NCBI GenBank assembly: GCA_015680685.1
Contig: MNCI01005503.1
Span: 57,113 to 121,112 of the forward strand
Origin: Gnetum montanum
Taxonomy: Eukaryota; Streptophyta; Gnetopsida; Gnetales; Gnetaceae
Reading direction: 5' to 3'
DNA: 64,000 nucleotides
The notes beneath the pieces were generated by a model. The model had not been told where the DNA came from, searched no databases, and saw only the letters and a list, made by a program, of their open reading frames with translations. Shown here one piece after another: positions 1-11,098 of the stretch. The translations under genes and the position numbers were made by a program. The first letter of the stretch is position 1; each line of letters opens with the position of its first letter.

Positions 1-507
1 CTGGTGATAGAAGTTAACAACAACTAAGGGGACTTCCTAATTATAATGGGAAGGGCATGGCTGAGTATAGTAGACGCATGCCTAGGGATTTGTGATCTTT
101 CCTTGGAGATATCTAAGGTAAATATTTATAGAAAGATCAAGAAGAAGAAAGTTCAATGCATCACATACAGTGATTCATCGGGTGATAACATGGAGGAATA
201 CACAACATCTCCTCCATGCAATAGGTATGCCCTAGAAACTCTGCAACTGCAATAAAGATGCTTATATGTAGCAACCACACAAGTAGTAGACACCCCATGG
301 TTTATAGCTAGTCAAAAGAGAAAACCAACATTCATGGAACGAACTGCGAAAATAACCCATGCCAACAATAAAGGCATAGACACATTGGAATATGAGCATC
401 GCCAACTTCCACCCCTTAATCTAAGAACATCAATTGGGAGAAGTTGGGTACTTTTAAGAAATTCAAACAAACGCTTATTATTTCGTATCTCTCATTTGCA
501 ATTTAGT
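1..507 (+). pseudogene. Decayed coding remnant upstream of the internal G-tract of element I1
   Basis: Two short open stretches (46-255 and 334-534) lie just before the internal PPT-like tract that closes gag/pol in the related elements. The position suggests the 3' end of gag or pol of an Athila-like Ty3/gypsy element whose 5' part is outside the window. I see no recognisable RT, integrase or zinc-knuckle motif, so the identity rests on position only. Confidence 0.35.
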
Positions 508-1410
508 CATGGGGAAGATGAAAATCTATGCTAATCATTTGGGGACCCTCAGTTCTTTTTAATTTTTCTTTTACATGTTTTTTTTTACAAGTTTTTGTCT
601 TACACATTATTTTTTACACATTTTTTCTTTACATGTTTTTGTTTCGTTGGAATGGTGGTGAAGCCATTCTTGTTACTTCAAGAGGATGGATTCGTAAAAT
701 GAATTAATGTGAAGTTACTGGATGTGGTTGGTTTGAGGCGAGAGTTGGAATGAGATTTGCTAAGTCACATTAATCATTATCTACACAAGGGGCTGTACAC
801 CACCTTGTTCTTGGAAACCCATTCCATTCTCTTCCCTTCATCCTTCTCTCCATTATTTACCTCATTGTTGATTATATCATTAGTGTAAATTTTAGTAGAT
901 GCATTTTTTTATTTTTGGTAAATTCTTGTAGTTAAGACTTTAACACTTGTTCCAAATGACATTCCTAGAGCCTACAGACACTTTGAATGTGGGTTTGTCA
1001 GGGCATTAAGGGAATGAGCCTGCTTTGGGGAGGACCCACTAACATTCCTATTTGGTGCACTAGTTAAATTCTTTTCCATAACATTTTTGCAATTAATTTT
1101 ATTTTTTTCATTTCCATCTTGACATCCATTTCATCAGTGTTATAGTTGTCCCTTTTTCTTCATCTTTCTTGTTCCTTTTCTTTCTCCATTCTATCACTAC
1201 CAGAGGCTCGCTATTAGTCATGGGGGTACAGGGCCCAATTTTTTCAATTTTCTCCTAACCCCTACACCTTTGATGGTCATCAATATTATATCTCCAGACC
1301 CGTAATCAGCCATACCACAACTCAACCAATGGACCATTCAACAAAGCAAGGTATCATCTACATTGAAATTAATTTACCCTTTCTAATATAAGACTATGTT
1401 TTTTGTGCAG
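508..1410 (+). other. Non-coding spacer of element I1 with internal PPT-like tract and conserved block
   Basis: The spacer opens with CATGGGGAAGATGAA (from 508), matching the G-tracts at 9161, 42745 and 60606. It has no usable ORF and is T-rich. Positions 971-1050 contain a block ending TGCTTTGGGGAGGACCCACT that recurs in elements G, F and E. The spacer ends in TTTTGTGCAG directly before an ATG, the same arrangement as the start of ORF2 in element F. Confidence 0.5.
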
Positions 1411-1600
1411 ATGACGATCATACAACAATGGATTTGATCTAGAAGGACCACTTGGAATGGAGCAGCGTTGAAGCAGTTATGCAAGGAGCAAGATCGATGG
1501 CGTGATTACAGATGGACAAGAAAAGGAGAAATCTTGACGTTGGCAGCAGCAACAGTTCTTTCTCTCTCTCCTTCTCAGCTACCCAATGAGGCTTGATGTC
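1411..1600 (+). pseudogene. Remnant of ORF2, mostly deleted, in element I1
   Basis: An ATG follows a GTGCAG splice-acceptor-like sequence, as in ORF2 of element F (44724). Only about 190 bp separate this start from sequence resembling the tail downstream of ORF2. The roughly 2.5-kb body of ORF2 is therefore missing, probably by internal deletion. The call rests on position and flanking similarity, because too little protein remains to align. Confidence 0.35.
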
Positions 1601-1762
1601 AATGTAATAAGATGTTCACTCTTGTTGTCGTGAACACTAGTTTTGTCTTGTTTTGTAATGATGAGCAGTTCACAAGTCATTTCATTAGTTTCATTTTGAG
1701 TCAATAATCCCATACCTTCCTAATATTATTATAAGGAACTTGAGGACAATTTTTTATTTATT

Positions 1763-1772
1763 CATGGGGGTA
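1763..1772 (+). promoter_or_regulatory. Polypurine tract of element I1
   Basis: CATGGGGGTA lies immediately before the LTR start TGATG. The same string precedes the 3' LTRs of the related elements on either strand, as expected for the primer of plus-strand DNA synthesis. Confidence 0.7.
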
Positions 1773-2580
1773 TGATGCAACACGATATTGCATAGGTTGC
1801 GATATCACATCGTCCGCTATGATATCACGTACGTGATATCACAGTGCACCATAAAGTCTATAAATAAGAGGATACTCTCCCTTGTTTTCTATCCTAGGCT
1901 TAGACCATAGTGAAACTCTAGCAGTTTAACCTCTCCGGAGATAGAATATTTTCCTTATGCTGACAGTAGGAACTCCAAAGTGAACGGATCTTTATTCGAG
2001 TAGACATTGTACCTGAACATAAGTTTGTGTACGACAATAAAGACAAACTTCTTGGATAAACCTTGTAGTGAATGGAATAGGCTAAATAGGACTTTTATTT
2101 ATTTCTATTTAGTTTTTTCCATTTAAATTCTTTATTAGTTATTAAATCTTCCTCAACCCTTCTCTCTTAGTTAAGTGCCTCAGTACGATCGCTTCGAGCA
2201 TGTGCGTTACGCATGGTGATCCCATCAATGACTAGCATTTGGTAACCATAGTTGCATTGGTTCAGGGTGTGAAGGGTAAGTGGGAATAGATGCTGACGCT
2301 AGGTTAATTCAGACTTAGTTAGTTTGTTAAAGTAGTAATTAGTCTCTTCAACCCTTCACCCTAATAGCATAGGAGATAAAATAGAAAAGCTATAAAAATC
2401 ATATACCTCGAACTTACTTAACCATACACAATGACAAATACAAGTCTAGGAAGACAACAAATAATTAACCTTAAGTGTTCCATGAGGCATGTAGGCACTT
2501 AGTTTGAAGAGTTCGACTAGATCCCGCGTGTTATGCTCGTATTCGTATGGTTGAGTGTAGGGGTACCTTGCCACTCATCA
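1773..2580 (+). repeat. 3' LTR of element I1 (family beta)
   Basis: This 808-bp LTR starts TGATGCAACACG and ends CCACTCATCA, giving the TGATG...CATCA ends shared with the other LTRs here. A TATA-like TCTATAAATAAG lies near 1857. The U3 part carries repeated GATATC words, including a perfect palindrome at 1820-1841. The terminal GTATGGTTGAGTGTAGGGGT is nearly identical to the end of the element F and E LTRs. No primer-binding site follows, so this is a 3' or solo LTR; a PPT precedes it, which favours 3'. Confidence 0.8.
1820..1841. repeat. Perfect 22-bp palindrome in U3
   Basis: The core GATATCACGTACGTGATATC is its own reverse complement, and flanking T and A extend it by one pair. It sits about 35 bp upstream of the TATA box. 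The same GATATC words recur, mutated, in both LTRs of element E. Confidence 0.8.
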
Positions 2581-2741
2581 CTAATGGAATAGGTCATATG
2601 GCCTCCAAAAGCTCTTGTACTTGTAGGTTCCATGAAGAATAATTTAGTAAACAAATAAGAACTACAAATATCAATAAAAGATGAGGTGATAAAGAAAAAA
2701 TCAGCTATACATCCAAAGGATCTTATCATTTATGTCTTGCC

Positions 2742-3005
2742 TTGATGAATCAAGAATCCATCAATGACTCAACATCTTATGGTGAACCTAAAGATAATGA
2801 GATTACTTTAGAAGAAAGATATGAGTTAATCTGNTCTAAAGATAATGAGATTACTTTAGAAGAAAGATATGAGTTAATCTGTAATGAGGTTATTTCCTTT
2901 AAAAAATTATACTTCAAAATGAAAGATATTTTGCATGATAAGGAAATAAAAACAATAGTAATTAATTCTAATTGTTTATATCTTAAGAAAAAAAATGAAA
3001 CCTAA
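2742..3005 (+). pseudogene. Copia gag C-terminal fragment
   Basis: The translation contains an acidic, serine-rich stretch followed by EITLEERYELI and FKKLYFKMKDIL, resembling the region after the zinc knuckle in many plant copia Gag proteins. A single N at 2834 separates two identical 46-bp segments (2788-2833 and 2836-2881), so part of the apparent repeat is probably an assembly artefact. The zinc knuckle itself is not visible. Confidence 0.65.
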
Positions 3006-3374
3006 TAGTTGTGGTTCAAAAGTTAGCAAGTGTTGTTGAGTAGACTAACAAGAAATTGTCAGATGAAAAGCTCAACTTTGAAAGGCACATTCAAGAGAGA
3101 GGGAAAGATCAAATATTTTTTTACATCAAAGCATCATCATCAAGTCTTGCAAATTCAATGAAATATTCTCCCATGTTTGTTAATTAATTAAAATTTAAGA
3201 ACATGATTTTTTTTATTGTAGAAAAATTGGACATATTCAGGCTTTTTGAATATAAAACACTACACTTTGTCTTTTACAAAACAACCTAGAAAAGGTGTAC
3301 TGTAGAAAAAGAAAGTTTAGAGGAAAAAAAAGAGGTCTAAATATGGAATGATTGCAAAAATTGCACTCTCTACT

Positions 3375-4634
3375 ATTAAAAAGAGTACATGGTACATTGA
3401 TAGTAGATGTTCAATACTAATGATAGGAGACAAATCTCAATTTTTACAATTTTCAGAATAGAACTATGAAACTATTATCTTTGAATATGACATAGAAGCT
3501 CAAATCAAAGGTATTAGTATCATCGGAGGTCAAGGTAAGGGTCAATCTATAGTTAATAAAGTATTTTTTGTTGAAGAACATAAACGTAATTTTCTTAGTG
3601 TTAGTAAACTTTGTGATTCAAATTTTGATGTTACTTTTATAAGGATGCTTGTAAAGTAAAAGATTTGCTATCTAAAAAAGTTATTATAGACGGAAATAGA
3701 AAGGTAAATGTTTACACTACTATTTTTCAAGATAATCCTAACCTTGAATCTAAGTGCTTGATTAGAAATATAGCTGATGTCTGAATATGGCATAGGAAAT
3801 TAAGTTACATAAAGAAAGACATTTTTTAAACCCTTTTCTTGAAAGATATTTTTTGAGAATTTTCCAAACTCAAGGATTTTTCCTTGAACACTTATGAAGC
3901 TTGTTAGGATGAAGAGCAAACAAAGATAATGTTTGGTAAGAAAAATGACATCTTTATCTCTTGTCATTTAGAATTGCTTCATATGGATTTGGTTAGACCT
4001 TCTTGAATTTTTAGTTTGGGAAAGAAATGATATTTTCTAACTATTGTTGATGATTTTCCTTGCTTCACTTGGGTTTCTTTCTTATATCACAAGGATGAGG
4101 TTTTGATTATTTTATGAGAATTTGTAATTAGATACAAAATAAAAATGGTTATGGTATCAAGGTCATCAAAAGTGACAATCAAGGAGAATTCAAAAATGAT
4201 AAATTTAAATAATATTATCAAATGAATGGCATTCTACATTGATTCTTTGTCTTTATTTCTCCTTAATAGAATTGTGCTGTAGAAAGGAAAGGTAAGATCT
4301 TGAATGAAATAGGAAGGACTATTCTAAATGTAAAAATCTTACCTTATCACTTTTGGGCTAAAGTGATCAACACTACATGCTATATTTCCAACAGAGTTTT
4401 GGTAAGAAGATTCACTACTAAAACTTCTTATGAATTGTGGATTGGTAGAAAGCCATCTATTGGTTATTTTCATTTTTTTTTCTCAAAATTCTATATTCTT
4501 AATGACAAAGATTCTCTAAGAAAATTTGGTCCCAAAACTCATGAGGGAATGCTTCTAGAATCTTCAATTGTTAGTAGGAATTATAAAGTGTTTAAGAAAA
4601 GAACCAATACTATGGAGGAAACTATAAATGTTTA
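3375..4634 (+). pseudogene. Copia protease and integrase remnant
   Basis: TWYIDSRCS near 3385 matches the copia protease site WYLDSGCS, with the catalytic Asp kept and Gly changed to Arg. FLSVSKLCD near 3590 matches the pre-integrase region. From 4300 an open stretch of 111 codons includes FWAKVINTTCYISNRV and KTSYELWIGRKPS, typical of the C-terminal half of copia integrase. Frameshifts and stops between these blocks rule out function. The final part before RT is low complexity and also broken. Confidence 0.8.
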
Positions 4635-5089
4635 AATAGATTATAGTGATGATTCAACTCCATAATTTGATAATGAAGAAGTTACTATCCAAAATATATC
4701 TAGCACTTTCCAAGCACAAACTCATAAAGATTCTAAAATAGTAATTGAGCATGAGGTTACTTCTCCAACTTAGTTCAACATGACAAGACTCCATAGATCA
4801 CATTCTCTCAATGATGTTATTGAACAAGTAAAAGGTAGAATCCAAAATATGAGCCTAACAAAAGAAATTTGTGCTTATCCTACCTATCTTTCATAAAGTA
4901 CAAATTGATAAAGATTCTGAAATAGGAAGTAAGCATGAGGTTACTTCTCTAACTTAACCCAAAATTCCTAGAATTCATAGATCACATTCTCTCAACGATG
5001 TTACTCAATAAGTAAAAGATAGAATTCAAAATAGGAGTCGAACAAAAGAAATTTATGCTTATGCTACCTATCTTTGACAACTTGAACCA

Positions 5090-5965
5090 AAAAAATTTAA
5101 AGAGGCAAAAACAAAGGAAGAATGGATTTTAGCCATGGAAGAGGAAATGAATCAATTCACTAGAAGTGATGTGTGAAAATTAACTCCTAAACCTGATCAC
5201 AAATAGACTATTGGAACAAAATGAAGTCTTTGAAATAGAATAGATGAAAATGGAAAAATTATTAAGAACAAAACCAAGTTGTGTGCCAAAGTATACAATC
5301 AGAAAGATGGAATTGATTTTGATGAAACGTTTACTCTTGTGACTAGACTTGAATCTATCAAACTTTTCTTAGTGTATGCAAGTGCTAAAAACATCAAGTA
5401 GTATCAAATGGATGTGAAGAGTGCCTTTTTTAATGATACTATTCAGGAGGAATTTTATGTTAATAAAATTGAAGGATTTGTGAATACAATTCATCCAAAT
5501 TATGTTTCCAAACTAAAGAAGGATCTTTATCGGCTTAAACAAGCTCAGAGAACTTGGTATAATAGACTATTACATCATCTGATATCTAATCCTATCAAAA
5601 TAGGTATAGCAAATGTTACCTTATGTCTTAAATGTGAAGGTGAAAATTTACTTATTGTGTAAATTTATGTTGATGATATTGTATTTAGAGCTACTAATGA
5701 GATTTTATGCAAGAAATTCTTAGATCTTATCCAAATAGAGTTTGAAATGAGCATGATGGGTAAACTCAAATTTCTTTTTTTTTGGAATTTCTAATCAACC
5801 AAATGAAGTGTGGAACCTTCATTTGTGAAACTAAATACATTAAAGATCTCTTACATAGATTCAACTTGGTAGATGTGAAGGCCAAGAACACACCAATGGC
5901 TTCTAACCATAGAGCTTCTAAAAAGAGATCCAAAGAACCATGGATGGTCTTGTCAATCATCCATG
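5090..5965 (+). pseudogene. Copia reverse transcriptase remnant
   Basis: The segment shows a sequence of copia RT motifs: KTKEEWILAMEEEMNQF, FDETFTLVTRLESIK, QMDVKSAFFNDTIQEE, LYRLKQAQRTWYNRL and the catalytic IYVDDIVF near 5666. A stop precedes the YVDD block and a frameshift lies near 5775. The sequence ends after a KNTPM-like motif at about 5900, so RNase H is absent. The family call is firm; the gene is dead. Confidence 0.85.
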
Positions 5966-7007
5966 AATGTAGAAATTGTAAAAATAGTGTAAAAAAATTT
6001 AATAAAAAATAAAAATCTGATTTGCGCTAAACTTGCATAAAAAAATAAACTTGCATAAAAATGAACTATAAATTTTATTAAAATAATAAATTGTTACAGA
6101 TACAGAATTTTAAGAGAGAGTCCAAGTTTTTGCACTTAAGATGCATAAAGAGCTTTGTAGAAGATGCTTGGAATTTGATGAAGCTAGCAAAGTGTGTCTT
6201 GCTATTAGTTTTACAATTATAATACTCCAAAGTGATGTTTCATAGCTCCTTGCACTTTCTTTGATATTGGATCTGCTTTGTGGGTGCTGAAAATGGTGGA
6301 TGGTTGTACAACTTTTTATTTCTCTACAATGCTCTAAAATTTTCTATGCTTAGCTGAATGCAAATTTTCCATAATGTTATTGTGAAGTGATCATCTTTGG
6401 TTTAAATAGGATGTTGGTGTCAAATCCATCATTACAAAATCCTGCTATGATTACTGTAAATTTTTAATGTTGTAGGACATCAAACTTAGTGTATTTTTCA
6501 ATTTTTGGTAAGTTTGATGCCTACCATTAAAAATACAATGGGTTCCATAAAATGTATGATAGCTTCAAAACATACACTTGCTTCACCAAAAGTACAAGAT
6601 ACACTCGGTCTCATGGAAAATACATTGGTCTTACCATGAAAATCAAAGCCCAATAGTTTATACACTAGATATAGGTGATTCTAGTATATTAATTACTTTT
6701 ACCAAAATAAAAATCATGAAAAATCAAAATTTAGTGATTTCCAAGGCATTGTTAGCCTTCCCAAGCCTAGATATATACATGACATAACATTTTCCACTTA
6801 GAGGAAATAATAACTTATGAGGAATTTTTTAGCCTCAATAAGTTATGTGAGATTGCAACTTGTGAACTAAAAACCTCATATTTTATAATAAAATCCTACC
6901 TCAAGTTTAATGGTTAAGGTTATGAATTTTAACATGAATTTTCTTAATGATTTTTGAATTCCAACAATTAGTCCTTAGTATCTTTAAAAAAAAAAAATTG
7001 GTAGCAG
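5966..7007. other. AT-rich stretch without recognisable genes
   Basis: I see only short open stretches without known motifs. A small duplicated phrase (CTTGCATAAAAA, near 6033 and 6050) and an A12 run near 6988 are the only structures noted. It may be degraded copia 3' sequence or filler. Confidence 0.5.
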
Positions 7008-7376
7008 GGTAGAAGTATTCATTGATAAATTCTCTACCTATGGGACTATATTTAAGCAAGCCTTGGATCACCTTGATCAAGTACTTCAAAGATGTGTGAA
7101 GATAAATTTAAGGCTTTATTGGAAAAAGAGCCATTTGATGGTCTAATAAGGCATTGTCTTGGAACACAGAATTTCTAGCAAAAGGATTGAGGATGATCTT
7201 GAAAACATACAAGTCATCCAAGGAATCACCAAACAACTAGAAATAATAAAATATGTAAGGTCATTCCTTGGACACACTAGTTATTATAGGTACTTCATCA
7301 AGAACTTCTTAAAAATCACTAAACCATTGGTGAAACTCATTATGAAGGATGAATCTTTCACTTGGACTAGGTAATA
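7008..7376 (+). pseudogene. Ty3/gypsy RT C-terminal region, element G
   Basis: The translation begins FIDKFSTYGTIFKQALDHLD and continues with VLQRCVKINL, then VRSFLGHTSYYRYFIKNF and FTWTR. These match the palm/thumb and connection of Athila/Tat RT (typically VLGHxxSxKGIEVD and VRSFLGHAGFYRRFI). The catalytic YxDD block would lie upstream and is absent. A stop near 7149 interrupts the frame. Confidence 0.8.
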
Positions 7377-8860
7377 TGAAAGTTTATTCCAAAAATTAAA
7401 GTAGAAGCTTGTAGAAACTCTAATTCTATAGATCTCTGACTAGTCCAAGCCATTCAACATCATGTTGATGCATCCAATTATGCTTTGGGGATCATGCTTA
7501 CATAATTGGATGATTAGAAATGTTTCTACTACATCCATTATGCAAGTCAAAGTATTGTGGATGCATAACTAAACTACACTATTACTAAAAGGGAGATCAT
7601 GATAGTGGTGTATAGCTTAGAGAAATTTAGGCACTATGTACTTAGATATTAGGTTTTTATGCACATGGACCACAATTCTATTTGATTCCTCATGAACAAG
7701 CTAATGGTGAACCCCTGTGTCCTATGGTGACTGGTGATTCTTTAGGATTTTGAACTTACCATGGTTGATAAAAATGAGACCAAGAATGTGGTCACTAACC
7801 ACCTTTTTTGATTATGATAAGATAGTAAATAGGATTAAGGACCATTATCTAATCAATTTCCAAATGAACTTCTCTTTGTCAAAAATTTTGAAGTTCAAAA
7901 TCCAAAAAATTCTAACTAGTATAATCACATCCTCTCTTACCTACTTACTCAATATATGTCACATGAATGGGATAGTAGGAAGAAACAATATTTTCTTTAC
8001 CAGGCCAAACACTAAATGGAAATCAATGGCAACTTCTATAAGAGTTATGTTGATGGCTTGCTATGATGGTGTGTACCTGAAGTTGATTAATTTCAAGTTC
8101 TCTAAGATGCCGATGAAGGCCCTTATGGGACCACTATGCTAGGAGGTGGATGACCATTAAAATCCTCATGGAAAGATATTACTATCCCATAATCTTCAAG
8201 GATGTCAATTAGTTCTTTCATTCGTGTGATAGATGCCAAAGAGATAGAGGGATGATTACACATATGGAAGGCCCCCAATAATAAATTCAACCACTAGAGC
8301 CTTTTGATCTTTGGGGCATTAATTTCATGGGATCTATCAAGCCCATGTCCAACAATAATATGTCAATCATCATCACTATTTACTATACTAAGTGGGTTGA
8401 AGCTGCCACTATCATCAACTATTCATCCTCTACGGTCACATGGTTTGTACAAAAAAATGTTGTAAATAGGTTAGGTGTTTCAAGGGTGCTAATTTCTAAT
8501 AATGGAACACATTTTATAGGTGCCACTTTTTAGAAACTTATGGAATGTTTACGAGTAGAACACAAACTAACAAGTTCATACCATCCCCAAGCTAATGATC
8601 AAGTAGAGATCACTAATAGGGTAATAACTAAGATACTAACACATAAAACTAGTAAGTATAGGAAGGCCTAGAGCATCAAAATAAACAATGCTCTTTGGGC
8701 TTATTGATTAATATGGAAAATTCCTATTGGTTATTCCCATTATTAGTATATGGTAAACTTCCAACTCTTCCTATACAAGTAGAGCTCCGTACACTTTGAA
8801 TAGCTTTTGGACTTGAGTTTGATTTGAGTCTACCTAAATAGAAAGATTAATGACATTAAA
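7377..8860 (+). pseudogene. RNase H and integrase remnant, element G
   Basis: RNase H is seen near 7460-7700, with DASNYALG-like and KFRHYVLRY-like coding in shifting frames. The integrase HHCC region is badly broken. The core is clear from 8300: DLWGINFMGSI, YYTKWVEAA, NRLGVSRVLISNNGTHFIG and SSYHPQANDQVEITNR. In the D,D-35-E triad the first Asp and the Glu are kept, while the second Asp is Asn (ISNNGTHF). Several stops are TAG. It cannot be active. Confidence 0.8.
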
Positions 8861-9160
8861 TATGTTAGATAAAAATTTAGTAGCCTTGTACATGAATGAA
8901 GTGCACAACAAACAACAAACAATGTCATGACCTCAAAATAAGAAAAGTTAAATTTCAACTAGGAGATAAGGTTCTCTATTAGAGTTGCATGCATGTACCC
9001 AAATGCATGAAATTTTAAATACTATGGAAAGGATCTTATATTATTCATAAAAATTTTCCATCTATGGCCATGATGGTTTACCACCTTTCTAGCTTGAACG
9101 AACCCCTCAATTGATGGTCAAGCATGTTCTATTCTTTTGGTCCCCTCCTTCCTACTCAAT

Positions 9161-9172
9161 CATGGGGGAGAT
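9161..9172 (+). promoter_or_regulatory. Internal PPT-like G-tract, element G
   Basis: CATGGGGGAGAT lies just after the integrase region, 5 kb before the LTR. It nearly duplicates the true PPT before the LTR (CATGGGTGTATGAT). The same motif sits at this place in I1, H, F and E. It could act as a second plus-strand primer (central PPT); this is inference. Confidence 0.5.
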
Positions 9173-11098
9173 GAACATCCATGCTAAGATCTTCTAATGA
9201 ATCCTTAGTTTTTTAACTCTATTATTTTACACCATTCTTTAAAAATTTTTCATTTTCTTGAGTATTTTACAACTTATTTTTATATATTTTTCCTATTTTA
9301 ATTTTCCTTACACGTGTTTTCTTCTTTATTACCCATCAAGACTTTGGTGCTTAATATGTCTACTAATTACTAGAAGTTCAATTGAACTATACTTCATGTT
9401 TGCATTAATTGCTTAATATTTGGATTTCATCTTTGAATTATGACATCAATTAATGGAACATTTATTTTCTTATGGTATTAGGTAGTAAGCTCACACCATC
9501 CACCCATTCCACTCAACTCCATGGAGTCCTTTCATCTTGGCAGCATGTAGTTCTTTCATAATTACAACTTATAAAAAGAATCAGTGACCTTAATACTTAA
9601 CAAACTTAGAATGAATCAAGCTGAATAGATAGGATATGGCTTCAAGGGGACCTGTTACCTTTTGAACTTACCTACCTTCTTGCATTTTAAGTGTATTTTC
9701 ATTAATCCTTACCATTCCTACTATTGACCATTAACAAGAAGAATGTCTTTGCATTGTGTGGTTCCCATGATAAAAAAAACACATGATATTTCAAAGCACA
9801 CTCCTTAGACATAATAATGGGCTACAGGAACTAGTTATGGAGCTAGAAAGACATGTTACCAATTCCTAAAGGCATCCCTCTAACTAATGCTCTTCCTAAC
9901 TTCCTACTTCTCTTTTCTTCTCTATTTGGAATATTAGGTGATATTTGGAAGTGTTCATGAACTATGGAGTATTGAATAGTCTAAATGTGTCTATACAAAT
10001 TTATTAGAAGTGTATGAAATTGGTTTTAATTAGGGATGGGACAATATTGAGTCATATTAGCCACACGTCCCACAAGGACTTCATGTGACTGAGATACGAG
10101 ACTTCATTACCACACACTCTCTCTTCCATCATTCAAACCTTATGATCCATTACCTCACTACCTCCTATCATGGTTAATTAATGTGTCTATTTTAGTATGT
10201 CCTAATTATTTTATGATTTCTTATGTGGATTTCATTTTTAAAAATCTATGATCATTAATCATTCTTGGTGTCTACAAACTCCACAATGTGAGGGCATGTC
10301 AGGGCATTAATGGCATAAGCCTACTATGAGGAGGACCCACTTGCATACTCTTTGGTCTAGTTCTATTAAACTTCCTATCCCTTAGCTATTTTGCATTCAA
10401 TTCCATTATTTTACATAAGAAACATCTATTTTTGCAAACCTTAGCATTTATAAGTTTTCCCAAATCTCCTTTTCTAAGAAAATCTCATGCCCTTTTCCAT
10501 GATTTGTCATCATTCTAGGCTTTTTTGACTTCCTTTGGACTCTAATTTCATCTTAAAACTTTTCCCCAACACTAATTTCAATGTGAAATATTGTTGCAAA
10601 TAGTTGCATCAATGCAGCCAAATGCGTTGATGCATCCTCATTAACACATCCCTATCAATGCATAACAAAAATCCTATAAATAAACATCAACAATTAGCCA
10701 TTTGTCACATTTTCTTTCCAATCTCAAGGTATTTTTTGCCATTTTCATAGCCTAAATTCCTTCTAAGCACCAAAACTTAACATTTCTCATCTCCTAGCTT
10801 CTACATGTAAGCTTTATGTTTTTGGGGACACAAACCTTTGGTTTATGATGAAGAATTTTTCAAAAAGTTTTCTAACTCCCCAAGGTTTAACTATTAAAAT
10901 AACATTAAAACTCCAATCTACACCTAATTAAAACTCATAAACAAACTCTAGTGGCTATGAATAAAATAATAATTAAAAAATTAACCTACCATGATAACAA
11001 ATGACCCTAAGTCTAACTTAATCAAATGAGAAAGGTATCAAAAAGAAACTAAAGGTTACACATTAATTACTTATCCTTAGTTCCATTTATGATTACAA
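9173..11098 (+). other. Non-coding spacer of element G
   Basis: About 1.9 kb without ORFs between integrase and ORF2. It aligns in patches with the spacers of I1, F and E. The best-conserved patch is 10271-10345, containing CAGGGCATTAATGG and GAGGAGGACCCACTTG. A shorter shared patch near 9485 reads CACACCATCCACCCATTCCA, also seen near 43010. Confidence 0.55.

Larger units (their letters stand above)
2600..5965 (+). mobile_element. Ty1/copia retrotransposon relic, LTRs not found
   Basis: Domains follow the copia order gag, protease, integrase, RT on the plus strand, all broken by stops and frameshifts. I could not find LTRs, a primer-binding site or target-site duplications. The upstream edge abuts the LTR of I1 at 2580; the downstream edge fades at about 5965 inside the RT/RNase H region. 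It is the only copia-type sequence I recognise in the window. Confidence 0.8.
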
